Source of the DNA: an uncultured Oscillospiraceae bacterium
GTDB lineage: Bacteria > Bacillota > Clostridia > Oscillospirales > Ruminococcaceae
Assembly (NCBI GenBank): GCA_934438055.1
Contig: CAKSAY010000010.1
Coordinates: forward strand, 1-27,885
Reading direction: 5' to 3'
Length of the DNA stretch: 27,885 nucleotides
In this document: positions 15,285 to 23,370 of the stretch, in pieces
Numbering within the stretch: position 1 is the stretch's first letter
Layout of the letters: every line of letters begins with the position of its first letter
The notes under the pieces: model-generated
Seen by the model: only the letters and a program-made list of their open reading frames with translations
Told to the model about the DNA's origin: nothing
Database searches by the model: none
Made by a program: the position numbers and the translations under genes

Positions 15285-16022
15285 TTAGCTATTTTCTTGT
15301 AAAACTTCATATGGCACAGCCCTTTGTGTACCGTAAAGGCTTGCATTTTGAACAGCCTCGTCGCTGTCTGCCACAACTTTAGTATAGAATCCCGGAACAC
15401 TGCCTACAATGACTGTCTCCGCTAGAGGATATTCAAGCTCAACGGTGTTTTCGGACGAGCAGCCCGGTATAATAGCGGCGATATTTACTGTTATATGTAT
15501 CGTTAAACAATGGAGCGTCTGATTAATACCCGCTTCTGAAAGATTGCTGATAATTTGTGTGTGGACTGTTCCGCGGGGTACGGTGAGAACTTCGATTTTT
15601 GGGCCTCTGCCGGACAATATGGCTATATTGGTCAAACTTCCAAGAGAAATATATAGAGGTGCATCCTCCATTTTCATTAAAGCATCGCTGACGCTTTGCG
15701 TCACGCTGGTGTGAATTTGATTCAGATTATAGACATTTGTTTCTATGGAGGTCACCTGACCTGACTCATTTCTGCTGATGGTTACCAAATCTTGATAGGT
15801 ATAACCGCATTGATTGACTTGTTCATAAACTGCGTCGTTGATTAAATCCGTGGCATATGCCTTTGCTTGATATCCAGCGACTGTTTCAATTACCGGCCTG
15901 ACATGGTTACCAATGAATAAACAGATCAATAGCAGCAGGCAACCGATGAGCAGCAGCTTTATTGCTGCTTTTTTTCGTTTTTTTCTATTTTTGGAGCGGC
16001 CATATCCTTTTGCAACAGGCAT
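15285..16022 (-). CDS. yunB: Sporulation protein YunB
   Basis: YunB-family sporulation protein of 245 residues; in Bacillus it is in the sigma-E regulon and its loss impairs sporulation. A basic N-terminus (KNRKKRKK) precedes a single membrane span (about 21-38). The outside domain carries family stretches: AVYEQVNQCGYTYQDLVTI, ETNVYNLNQI, ISLGSLTNI, SGRGPKIEV and VGSVPGFYT. AGGAGGAGG lies shortly before the ATG at 16022. It stands alone, opposite in direction to mutS2 and ligA, with its own terminator. I could not identify a convincing sigma-E promoter upstream. Confidence 0.87.
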   Translation of the reverse strand: MPVAKGYGRSKNRKKRKKAAIKLLLIGCLLLLICLFIGNHVRPVIETVAGYQAKAYATDLINDAVYEQVNQCGYTYQDLVTISRNESGQVTSIETNVYNLNQIHTSVTQSVSDALMKMEDAPLYISLGSLTNIAILSGRGPKIEVLTVPRGTVHTQIISNLSEAGINQTLHCLTIHITVNIAAIIPGCSSENTVELEYPLAETVIVGSVPGFYTKVVADSDEAVQNASLYGTQRAVPYEVLQENS

Positions 16023-16224
16023 CTTGTCCTCCTCCTATACAGTGTTAATCAACAGTTTTCTTCTTTTTAGCATATGCAGGGATGAAGAAAAACGTGCTTG
16101 GGAAAGATAAATTTATTCTCTATGAGAACAAAAGGGCGTCGAAAGTTATGAGTCTTTAGCATTATTCAAAGACTTTAAAAGCTTCTTTTATTGCATTGCG
16201 CGCGTCACTTTAGAGAAAGTTTCA
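16023..16224. other. Intergenic stretch between yunB and the ligA promoters
   Basis: The 324-base gap 16023-16346 contains no gene. Its first 200 bases hold the yunB ribosome site and a short inverted repeat (AGTCTTT near 16150 with AAAGACT near 16168) of unclear meaning. The last part contains two candidate ligA promoters listed separately. Confidence 0.5.
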
Positions 16225-16253
16225 TTGACAAATCTTTGTCTAAAAATTATGAA
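16225..16253 (+). promoter_or_regulatory. Candidate distal promoter of ligA-gatCAB
   Basis: A perfect -35 TTGACA (16225-16230) is followed after 17 bases by TATGAA (16248-16253). It would give a leader of about 87 bases before ligA. Confidence 0.5.
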
Positions 16254-16287
16254 AGATTGGATGCAGTTATAAATTTATGCAAAACAC

Positions 16288-16316
16288 TTTAAAAAAAAGT
16301 GAAAATGTGGTAAAAT
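16288..16316 (+). promoter_or_regulatory. Candidate proximal promoter of ligA-gatCAB
   Basis: TTTAAA (16288-16293) and TAAAAT (16311-16316) are 17 bases apart, about 31 bases before the ligA ATG. The -35 box overlaps a small inverted repeat CACTTT/AAAGTG. Which of the two promoters is used cannot be told from sequence. Confidence 0.45.
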
Positions 16317-16346
16317 AGTTTGGAGCATTAAAATGGAGGCGATTGA

Positions 16347-18347
16347 ATGGACTTACAAGATGCGCAAAAGCGGGTTGATGAACTGACAAAAGAGTTGAAT
16401 CATCATTCCTATCTTTATTATGTTCAGGATAATCCCTCTATTTCAGATTTTGAATATGACCATATGCTGCGTGAATTAGAAGAGCTTGAAACTATGTTTC
16501 CATCGTTGCAAAAGGAAACTTCGCCCACCATGCGTGTGGGTGGCAGGGCGGATTCTAGTTTTGAGAAGGTGATTCACAATGTGCAGATGGGAAGCCTGCA
16601 GGATGCATTTAGCACTGATGAACTTTTGCATTTTGACAAAAGAGTGCGGGAAAAAATAGAAGAGCCGCACTATATTGTGGAACCTAAGATAGACGGTCTG
16701 TCCGTCTCTTTAGAATATGAAAATGGCGTTTTTGCCCGCGGTTCAACGCGGGGAGACGGCTTTGTTGGCGAGGATGTAACGGAAAATTTGAAGACGATCC
16801 GTTCTATACCATTGGCTTTTCAGGAAAACATCCCTTACTTAGAGGTTCGTGGAGAGGTTTTTATGCCAAAGGACGCTTTTGAGCAACTGGTTAAACAGCA
16901 GATGCAAGAAAGCGGTATGACTTTTAAAAATCCTCGTAATGCGGCTGCCGGTTCAATTCGTCAGAAAAGCTCAAAGGTTGCAGCGTCTCGCAGGTTGGAT
17001 ATTATCATCTTCAATGTTCAGCAAATTGAGGGAAAAAGCTTTGCTTCCCATAAGGAATCCTTAGAATTTTTGCAAAGCCTTGGCTTTAAAACATTGTCAA
17101 AGCTTAATGTTTATTCCTCTATTGAAAGATGTATTGAAACTATTGATAAAATTGATAAAAATAGAAGCGATTTTTCCTTTAGCATTGACGGTGCAGTGAT
17201 TAAACTGGACGATTTGGCTGATAGGGAGATGCTTGGCAGTAATGCAAAATATCCAAGATGGGCTGTGGCTTTTAAATATCCGCCTGAAGAGAAAGAAACC
17301 GTTTTGTCGGATATTATTATTCAGGTTGGCAGAACGGGTGCTCTCACTCCAGTTGCTGTGTTTGATCCAATTCTATTAGGCGGCACGACTGTTTCCCGCG
17401 CCTCTTTGCATAATCAGGATTTTATTGATGAGAAGAAGATAGGGATAGGCGACAAAATTGTTGTGAGAAAAGCGGGCGAGATTATTCCTGAAGTTGTGCG
17501 GGTGGTTTCGCACAAACAGGAAACGCAATTTAAGCTCCCATCTCATTGTCCTGTTTGCGGAAGTAGTTTAGTGAAAAACCCTGATGAAGCAGTTCTGCGT
17601 TGTGAAAATCCGGAATGCCCGGCCACGCGTTTGCAAAATATTATCCATTTTGCTTCACGTGACGCAATGAACATCGACGGTTTAGGAGAAGCAATTGTGC
17701 GCCTGTTGGTTGACAAAGGGCTTGTGCATTCCTGCGCTGACATTTATCGGCTTTCGCTTGACGATCTATTGCCGCTTGATCGCTTTGCAGAGAAATCAGC
17801 TAAAAATTTATTGGCGGCAATTGAAAAGTCGAAAGAGAATGATTTGTGGAGATTGATTTATGCGCTCGGCATTCGTAATGTGGGAAGCAGCATCGCAAAG
17901 CTGTTAACAAAGTATTTTAGCACATTAGACGATTTGATGAATGCTTCTGTGCAGGATATATCAGATATTTATGGAGTGGGAGAAAAAATTGCCGGAAACA
18001 TTGTAAAATATTTTTCCTTAGCGCCTACGAGAACGTTTATTGCGAGCCTTAGAGAGCTTGGGTTGAATATGAAAGCCTTTGAGACAAAAACAGCGTCTCA
18101 GAAGCTTGCGGGCATGACCTTTGTTCTAACAGGAACGCTTCCCCATCACAAACGGGACGAAATGAAAGCGCTGCTCGAACAGGCAGGCGGCATGGTTACC
18201 AATACAGTTTCGGGAAAAACCAATTATGTTGTGGCGGGAGAGAGCGCGGGCAGCAAGCTGGTGAAGGCGCAAAAGCTCGGTGTTCCTATTTTAACAGAAG
18301 AACAGACGTTAAAGATGATTCAAGGAGAGAAAGACTATGAATTTTGA
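16347..18347 (+). CDS. ligA: NAD-dependent DNA ligase LigA
   Basis: Seals nicks in replication and repair using NAD+. The adenylation motif is EPKIDGLS, with the active Lys at 114. The N-terminal Ia domain shows HHSYLYYVQDNPSISDFEYD, which binds nicotinamide mononucleotide. Next come PRWAVAFKYPPEE and the OB-fold, a four-Cys zinc finger (CPVC ... CENPEC, about 398-425), helix-hairpin-helix repeats and a C-terminal BRCT domain (from about 585, LAGMTFVLTGTLPHHKR). Length 666 is normal. TGGAGG precedes the ATG. The end overlaps gatC by 11 bases. ligA beside gatCAB is a common Firmicutes arrangement. Confidence 0.97.
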   Translation: MDLQDAQKRVDELTKELNHHSYLYYVQDNPSISDFEYDHMLRELEELETMFPSLQKETSPTMRVGGRADSSFEKVIHNVQMGSLQDAFSTDELLHFDKRVREKIEEPHYIVEPKIDGLSVSLEYENGVFARGSTRGDGFVGEDVTENLKTIRSIPLAFQENIPYLEVRGEVFMPKDAFEQLVKQQMQESGMTFKNPRNAAAGSIRQKSSKVAASRRLDIIIFNVQQIEGKSFASHKESLEFLQSLGFKTLSKLNVYSSIERCIETIDKIDKNRSDFSFSIDGAVIKLDDLADREMLGSNAKYPRWAVAFKYPPEEKETVLSDIIIQVGRTGALTPVAVFDPILLGGTTVSRASLHNQDFIDEKKIGIGDKIVVRKAGEIIPEVVRVVSHKQETQFKLPSHCPVCGSSLVKNPDEAVLRCENPECPATRLQNIIHFASRDAMNIDGLGEAIVRLLVDKGLVHSCADIYRLSLDDLLPLDRFAEKSAKNLLAAIEKSKENDLWRLIYALGIRNVGSSIAKLLTKYFSTLDDLMNASVQDISDIYGVGEKIAGNIVKYFSLAPTRTFIASLRELGLNMKAFETKTASQKLAGMTFVLTGTLPHHKRDEMKALLEQAGGMVTNTVSGKTNYVVAGESAGSKLVKAQKLGVPILTEEQTLKMIQGEKDYEF

Positions 18348-18606
18348 CATTGAGAGAATTGCGAAACTGGCGGCTTTACAAATTAAAGAAGAGGAAAAAG
18401 AGGAAATTAGAAAAAAGATGGATCGAATTTTAAGCATGGTGGCACATCTGCCTGATTTAGAGCAACAGGATAATCTGCTAGAGAAAGATGCAAAGATGAA
18501 GCTTAGAGAGGATGTTGTAGGCCTCTCTACAACGAGAGATGCGTTATTGGGCGATGCGCCTAATTTGCAGGCGGGCTGTGTGGTTGTGCCGAAAATTATG
18601 GATTAA
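18337..18606 (+). CDS. gatC: Asp-tRNA(Asn)/Glu-tRNA(Gln) amidotransferase subunit GatC
   Basis: Small structural subunit (89 residues) that wraps around GatA and GatB. It begins MNFDIERIAKLAALQI and has the family stretch RKKMDRILSMVAHLPDLE; the C-terminal part shows LREDVVGLSTTRDALLGDAP, close to the usual GatC end. AAGGAGAG lies before the ATG, within the last codons of ligA, which it overlaps by 11 bases. gatA follows after 15 bases. Confidence 0.93.
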   Translation: MNFDIERIAKLAALQIKEEEKEEIRKKMDRILSMVAHLPDLEQQDNLLEKDAKMKLREDVVGLSTTRDALLGDAPNLQAGCVVVPKIMD

Positions 18607-18621
18607 AAACGGAGGAAGAGG

Positions 18622-20094
18622 ATGGAACTTTTTGAAATGTCAGCGTCAACCCTTGCAGAGTTGATGAAGAAAAAGGAAGTTTCTGCAAGAGAGGTTGTTC
18701 AGAGTCAATATATGCGCATTAAACAGGTGGATAACCAAATTCATGCCTATACAGTTTTGTGTGAAGAAGATGCATTCAAACGGGCGGATGCGTTGGATCA
18801 AAGACGTGCAAAGGGAGAGAAACTTTCAGCGCTTGCCGGAATTCCTGTTGGAATTAAGGAGAATATTTGCACAAAGGGATTACAGACCAGCTGTGGTTCA
18901 AAAATGCTTGCCGGCTTTAATCCCCCTTATAATGCTACGGTGATAGAAAGACTATTGGAGCAGGACGCCATCATCATCGGAAAGTTAAACATGGATGAAT
19001 TTGCGATGGGTTCGTCAACAGAAACCTCCTATTTTGGAGCAACAAAAAATCCCTATGATTTAACGCGTGTTCCCGGCGGCTCATCCGGCGGGAGCGCTGC
19101 AGCCGTTGCAGCCTTTGAGTGCGCTGTGTCGTTGGGGTCTGATACAGGAGGATCTATCCGACAGCCGGCTTCGTTTTGCGGCGTTTTAGGATTAAAACCT
19201 ACATATGGAAGAGTTTCCCGTTATGGTCTGGTGGCATTTGCATCGTCTTTGGATCAGATTGGCCCTTTTGCAAGAAGCATTGACGATTTAGCGCTGATTT
19301 ATCATGCAATATCCGGAGAAGATCCATTGGATGCTACTACAGCTTGTAAAGATGAAATAGAAAATAGCGGTCTGAAATCTTTTGATTGCAAGGGCATGCG
19401 AATCGGTCTTCCAAAAGAGTATTTTCAATCCATTGAAAATCCTATTATTCAGGAAAAAATCTTAGATATGGCAAAGCTTTTACAAGAGCGCGGCGCTATT
19501 TTAGAAGAAACCTCCTTTTCTTTCGCAGAGTATGCACTGCCAGCTTATTATATTATTTCTTCCGCTGAGGCGTCATCGAATCTAGCTCGTTATGATGGCG
19601 TTCGATATGGCTATCGTACACCTGAATATAAAAATTTGACCGAAATGTATGAAAAGACGAGAAGCGAGGGCTTTGGAAATGAGGTGAAGCGCCGTATTAT
19701 GCTCGGAACCTTTGTTTTAAGTTCCGGTTATTATGACGCCTATTATAAACGTGCAAAGCTGTTGCAAAGACATGTTACAGAGGAAATGAAAAAACAATTT
19801 GATAAATTTGATTTTATCTTGACGCCTACTGTTACCAACACTGCCTTTTGTATTGGTGAGGAGATGAATGACCCTATTAAGATGTATTATAACGATTTCT
19901 GTACAGTGTCAGTTAATATTGCCGGACTTCCTGCTATGAGTATTCCTTGCGGAAGAGATGCTAAAGGACTACCTATTGGAATGCAGCTCATTGGACCGCA
20001 CTTTTCAGAAGAGAATCTGTTGCAGGCAGGAAAGATACTTGAGCAAGCTGTCGGGGGCTTCACGGGAATAAAGGATATCAGGGAGGATATATAA
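18622..20094 (+). CDS. gatA: Amidotransferase subunit GatA
   Basis: Amidase subunit of GatCAB, which frees ammonia from glutamine to convert mischarged Glu-tRNA(Gln) or Asp-tRNA(Asn). The Ser-cis-Ser-Lys triad is present: K79 in GIPVGIKEN, S154 in PGGSSGGSAAA, and S178 in GSDTGGSIRQPA, at the same numbers as the well-studied staphylococcal enzyme. The substrate-side segment TETSYFGATKNPYDLTRVPG is intact. Length 490 is typical. Only 2 bases separate it from gatB. Confidence 0.97.
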   Translation: MELFEMSASTLAELMKKKEVSAREVVQSQYMRIKQVDNQIHAYTVLCEEDAFKRADALDQRRAKGEKLSALAGIPVGIKENICTKGLQTSCGSKMLAGFNPPYNATVIERLLEQDAIIIGKLNMDEFAMGSSTETSYFGATKNPYDLTRVPGGSSGGSAAAVAAFECAVSLGSDTGGSIRQPASFCGVLGLKPTYGRVSRYGLVAFASSLDQIGPFARSIDDLALIYHAISGEDPLDATTACKDEIENSGLKSFDCKGMRIGLPKEYFQSIENPIIQEKILDMAKLLQERGAILEETSFSFAEYALPAYYIISSAEASSNLARYDGVRYGYRTPEYKNLTEMYEKTRSEGFGNEVKRRIMLGTFVLSSGYYDAYYKRAKLLQRHVTEEMKKQFDKFDFILTPTVTNTAFCIGEEMNDPIKMYYNDFCTVSVNIAGLPAMSIPCGRDAKGLPIGMQLIGPHFSEENLLQAGKILEQAVGGFTGIKDIREDI

Positions 20095-20096
20095 GA

Positions 20097-21536
20097 ATGA
20101 GTCAATATGAAATGGTCGTTGGTTTAGAGGTTCATGCCGAGCTTTGCACAAACTCTAAAATTTATTGTTCATGCCGGAATGCCTTTGGAATGGAAGTGAA
20201 TACGACTTGCTGTCCCATTTGTATGGGGTTACCCGGCACTCTTCCGACTTTAAACGAGAAGGTCGTTGAATATGCCATTAAGATGGGACATGCACTGCAT
20301 TGTGATATTAATCGGATCTGCAAGCAGGACAGAAAAAATTATTTCTACCCTGATTTGCCCAAAGCCTATCAGATTTCACAGTATGATATTCCTTTGTGTG
20401 AAAATGGATATTTAGATATTCTTTTGCAAAATGGTCAAGTCAAAAGAATCGGCATAACGAGACTGCACATTGAGGAGGATGCAGGGAAAGTTTTGCATGA
20501 CGACAGTTTTGCAGGAACACTGGTGGATTTTAATCGCTGTGGCGTTCCTCTCATTGAAATTGTATCAGAGCCGGATATGCGTTCAAGCGCTGAGGCAAAA
20601 GCGTATCTTGAGACCATTCGTTCTTATCTGCTGTATCTTGGAATATCGGATGCCAAGATGCAGGAGGGTTCAATTCGCTGCGATGTTAACGTTTCTGCCA
20701 GAAAAGTTGGAGAGGAAATGGGAACGCGTTGTGAGATGAAGAATGTTAACACTTTTAGTGGAGCGGTGAAGGCAATTGAGTTTGAATTTCAAAGGCAGGT
20801 TCAAATTTTAGAGAATGGAGGCACAATTGAACAGCAAACCAGACGCTGGGATAGTGAAAAGGGAGAGACTGTTCTTTTGCGCTCAAAAGAAAATGCACAG
20901 GATTATCGCTATTTTCCGGAACCTGATTTGAAGACAATTGCAATTGACGAACAAAAAGTTGAGGCGATAAAATCTACCATTCCTGAAATGCCTAATGATA
21001 AGATTATTCGTTATATGAAAGAGTATCAATTATCACAAACGGACGCATCCTTGATTGCTGATAATTTGATTTGGAGCAAATTGTTTGAGGAGACGGTGCA
21101 TTTTCAAACAGTTAAGCCAAAGTTGATTGCCAATTGGATTTTAACAGATGTTGCTCAATATATGAATGAAAGTGGGCATTCCATTTTTGACACAAGCCTT
21201 GATGCGAAGCGTTTTTGTGATATGCTGACGGCAATTGAAAACGGCGTAATTTCAAACACTGCCGCTAAAAAGGTTTTTGCAAAATTGCTTGATAGTGATG
21301 AGACGGTTTCTAATATTATTGAACAGCAAGGATTAGGACAGAATTCAAACCAGGATGAATTAATCCAAATTGTTGTTCAGGTTTTGGAAGAAAATCAAAA
21401 GTCAGTACAAGACTATGCAAATGGCAAGACGAATGCTTTTGGCTTTTTAATGGGACAATGCATGAAAAAAACAAAAGGAAAGGGAAATCCTAATATTTTG
21501 AAAGAAGAATTGATGAAAAGACTGAAAAATGCATAA
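20097..21536 (+). CDS. gatB: Amidotransferase subunit GatB
   Basis: GatB is the kinase-like subunit that phosphorylates the mischarged glutamyl or aspartyl tRNA and receives ammonia from GatA. It opens YEMVVGLEVHAEL, then a Cys cluster (C24 to C42: CSC ... CCPICMGLPG) expected to hold zinc, then KNYFYPDLPKAYQISQYD and LHIEEDAGK. The tail domain (YqeY-like) shows GVISNTAAKKVFAKLL and NAFGFLMGQCMK. Length is 479. GGGAGG lies ten bases before the ATG. A GatCAB set suggests that Gln-tRNA and/or Asn-tRNA are made by the indirect route. Confidence 0.97.
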   Translation: MSQYEMVVGLEVHAELCTNSKIYCSCRNAFGMEVNTTCCPICMGLPGTLPTLNEKVVEYAIKMGHALHCDINRICKQDRKNYFYPDLPKAYQISQYDIPLCENGYLDILLQNGQVKRIGITRLHIEEDAGKVLHDDSFAGTLVDFNRCGVPLIEIVSEPDMRSSAEAKAYLETIRSYLLYLGISDAKMQEGSIRCDVNVSARKVGEEMGTRCEMKNVNTFSGAVKAIEFEFQRQVQILENGGTIEQQTRRWDSEKGETVLLRSKENAQDYRYFPEPDLKTIAIDEQKVEAIKSTIPEMPNDKIIRYMKEYQLSQTDASLIADNLIWSKLFEETVHFQTVKPKLIANWILTDVAQYMNESGHSIFDTSLDAKRFCDMLTAIENGVISNTAAKKVFAKLLDSDETVSNIIEQQGLGQNSNQDELIQIVVQVLEENQKSVQDYANGKTNAFGFLMGQCMKKTKGKGNPNILKEELMKRLKNA

Positions 21537-21553
21537 TAGCGGGAAGGATCGGC

Positions 21554-22513
21554 TTGGAGATGGAGAATAGATGCGATGTTTTATATATTGTAATCCCATG
21601 TTATAATGAGCAGGCGGTTTTAGCACAAACAGCGACTGCTGTTATAAATAAGCTGCGGCAGATGGTTGTACAGGGGCTGATTCATAAAAGCAGCAAGTTG
21701 GTTTTTGTAGACGATGGTTCAACCGATCAGACGTGGCAGACAATTCAAACACTCCATCAACAAAACGATTGCGTTCAGGGAATTTCTTTGTCGAAAAACA
21801 GCGGTCATCAAAACGCCTTGTTAGCCGGTCTTTTGACGGTTCGTGAATTTGCGGATATGGTGATTTCATTAGACGCTGATTTGCAGGATGATATTGAGGT
21901 TATTCCTCAATTTGTCAAGGAATATTATCATGGATTCGACGTTGTATATGGCGTTAGAAGCACGCGCAAAACAGATGGAAAATTTAAGCGTTTGTCTGCT
22001 CGCGGCTTTTATAAACTTATGCATCACATGGGTGTTGACATCGTCTATGATCATGCGGATTATCGTTTGATGAGCAAACGTGCAATTGACAGCCTTGCTG
22101 AATTTAAAGAGGTGAACCTTTTCTTGCGAGGAATTGTCCCACTCATTGGTTTTAAAACAACTACAGTTTCTTATGAGCGTCATTCTCGTGCTGCCGGAGA
22201 ATCAAAATATCCACTCAAAAAAATGCTTTCATTTGCTTTTGATGGCATTACCTCATTCAGCATTCGTCCTATTCGTATGATAACTGCACTGGGATTATTG
22301 ATTTTTCTTTGTAGCATCATCATGCTGATTTATTTCCTTGTTATCTATCTTTCTGGCAATACGGTGTCTGGCTGGACCTCTACCATTATCTCTGTTTGGG
22401 CAATTGGTGGGTTAGAGCTTCTGTCCATTGGTGTGGTGGGAGAATACATTGGCAAGATTTATTTGGAGACAAAACATCGTCCGCGATTTATTGTAGATCA
22501 GTATTTAAAATAG
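21554..22513 (+). CDS. Family 2 glycosyltransferase, GtrB/DPM1-like, membrane
   Basis: GT-A fold enzyme likely to transfer a sugar from a nucleotide donor to a polyisoprenyl phosphate at the inner membrane face. Motifs are VIPCYNE, VDDGSTDQT (DDG at 53-55), SLDADLQDD with the metal-binding aspartates (about 107-112), HADYRLMSKRA, and RAAGESKYPLKKM. Two C-terminal membrane spans (about 243-266 and 274-298) match the GtrB group. Length is 319 from the TTG at 21554 (AAGGA five bases upstream); the ATG at 21560 is the alternative, 11 bases from that site. Donor and acceptor cannot be told. No flippase or GtrA partner is adjacent; it follows gatB by 17 bases. Confidence 0.87.
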   Translation: MEMENRCDVLYIVIPCYNEQAVLAQTATAVINKLRQMVVQGLIHKSSKLVFVDDGSTDQTWQTIQTLHQQNDCVQGISLSKNSGHQNALLAGLLTVREFADMVISLDADLQDDIEVIPQFVKEYYHGFDVVYGVRSTRKTDGKFKRLSARGFYKLMHHMGVDIVYDHADYRLMSKRAIDSLAEFKEVNLFLRGIVPLIGFKTTTVSYERHSRAAGESKYPLKKMLSFAFDGITSFSIRPIRMITALGLLIFLCSIIMLIYFLVIYLSGNTVSGWTSTIISVWAIGGLELLSIGVVGEYIGKIYLETKHRPRFIVDQYLK

Positions 22514-22548
22514 CAAAAATACTATTGTGCTTTTAAGGGATGAATGTT

Positions 22549-23076
22549 ATGAAAAAGAGCTCTTATTCATTGGTTAAGACTTCCATTATTGCGGCTATGT
22601 ATGCAGCGCTCACTATCCTTTTAGCGCCGTTTTCTTTTGGACCTTTACAGATTCGGATAAGTGAAATCTTAACGGTTATACCGCTTTTTTGTAAAGAAGC
22701 AGTTCCCGGTTTAACCATTGGTTGCTTGTTGGCTAATATAGTTGGCGCCTCGATGGGTATTACACCGGTTTGGGATTTGCTTTTTGGCGTTTTAGCGACC
22801 TTTTTATCTGCTATTTTGACTTATTTAATTGGTAAGACATCTCATAAATGGATTCATTATGTGTTCGCACCTTTGCCGGCTGTCGTCTTCAATGCTGTGA
22901 TTGTAGGTCTTGAAATGGCGATTTTTTATGCTAATGCCGAAGCGTTTTTTGCAGTTTGGCTTTATAGTGCTTGTTCTGTTTTTATGGGTCAATTTGCTGT
23001 CTGCTATCTTTTTGGCATACCTTTTATCATTTTTTTAAAACGAAATGATTTATATAAAAAATTATTTCATTCTTAA
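22549..23076 (+). CDS. queT: QueT-type queuosine precursor transporter (ECF S component)
   Basis: Small membrane protein (175 residues, about six spans) of the QueT family, substrate-binding component of an energy-coupling factor importer for queuosine precursors. Typical stretches are IIAAMYAALTILLAPFSFGP, QIRISEILTVIPLF and EAVPGLTIGCLLANIVGAS. I chose the ATG at 22549, nine bases after AAGGG; an ATG at 22540 directly touches that site. No EcfA or EcfT genes are nearby, so the shared energising module must be elsewhere. QueT genes are often preceded by a preQ1 riboswitch, but the 35-base gap here is too short and shows none. Confidence 0.85.
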   Translation: MKKSSYSLVKTSIIAAMYAALTILLAPFSFGPLQIRISEILTVIPLFCKEAVPGLTIGCLLANIVGASMGITPVWDLLFGVLATFLSAILTYLIGKTSHKWIHYVFAPLPAVVFNAVIVGLEMAIFYANAEAFFAVWLYSACSVFMGQFAVCYLFGIPFIIFLKRNDLYKKLFHS

Positions 23077-23097
23077 AAACAAAAGGTAATTTTACGA

Positions 23098-23126
23098 TTG
23101 ACAAATAGTATTTTTTGCAGTATAAT
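23098..23126 (+). promoter_or_regulatory. Consensus promoter of tRNA-Ser
   Basis: -35 TTGACA (23098-23103), 17-base spacer, -10 TATAAT (23121-23126), both perfect, about 22 bases before the mature tRNA. It starts 21 bases after the queT stop. Confidence 0.9.
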
Positions 23127-23148
23127 ATATTATGTTGTTTTTCGGCAT

Positions 23149-23240
23149 GGAGAGATGGCTGAGCTGGTCGAAGGCGCACGATTGGAAATCGTGTGTGCCC
23201 CATAAAGGTACCGAGGGTTCGAATCCCTCTCTCTCCGCCA
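23149..23240 (+). tRNA. tRNA-Ser (anticodon GGA)
   Basis: Class II tRNA of 92 bases with a long variable arm. Acceptor GGAGAGA pairs with TCTCTCC, the anticodon loop reads TTGGAAA (GGA), the T arm has GGGTTCGAATCCC, discriminator G is followed by an encoded CCA. Its 3' end adjoins an integrase-bearing element and probably serves as the attachment site. Confidence 0.96.
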
Positions 23241-23245
23241 AGCAA

Positions 23246-23269
23246 AAACCCCCGAAGTTTCGGGGGTTT
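23246..23269 (+). terminator. Rho-independent terminator of tRNA-Ser
   Basis: A 10-bp stem AAACCCCCGA (23246-23255) pairs with TCGGGGGTTT (23260-23269), loop AGTT, followed by a T-rich run to about 23287. It starts 5 bases after the tRNA. Whether it belongs to the host or was brought by the integrated element depends on where the attachment core ends. Confidence 0.88.
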
Positions 23270-23321
23270 ATTTGTTTTTATTTTTTAAATTTCAAGACTT
23301 ATTTTTGAGTAAAAACCTTTA

Positions 23322-23364
23322 AATTATCACATTTTTAAAAAAAATTATCACACGAATTATCACA
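23322..23364. repeat. Three direct repeats AATTATCACA, probable integrase arm sites
   Basis: AATTATCACA occurs at 23322-23331, 23343-23352 and 23355-23364, the last two followed by CGA. The spacings are 21 and 12 bases. They lie between the tRNA terminator and the integrase stop codon, where tyrosine integrases with an N-terminal arm-binding domain usually have their arm-type sites. Confidence 0.6.
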
Positions 23365-23370
23365 CGAGAT

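Noticed and set aside
15182..15382. Plus-strand gene opposite the end of yunB
   Set aside because: It overlaps the yunB terminator and coding sequence on the other strand and lacks a ribosome site.
22514..22548. preQ1 riboswitch before queT
   Set aside because: The gap is only 35 bases and contains no recognisable aptamer or A-rich tail pairing with a hairpin loop.
23322..23364. CRISPR-like repeats near the integrase
   Set aside because: Only three 10-base units with 11- and 2-base gaps; too short and too close for an array, and no cas genes.
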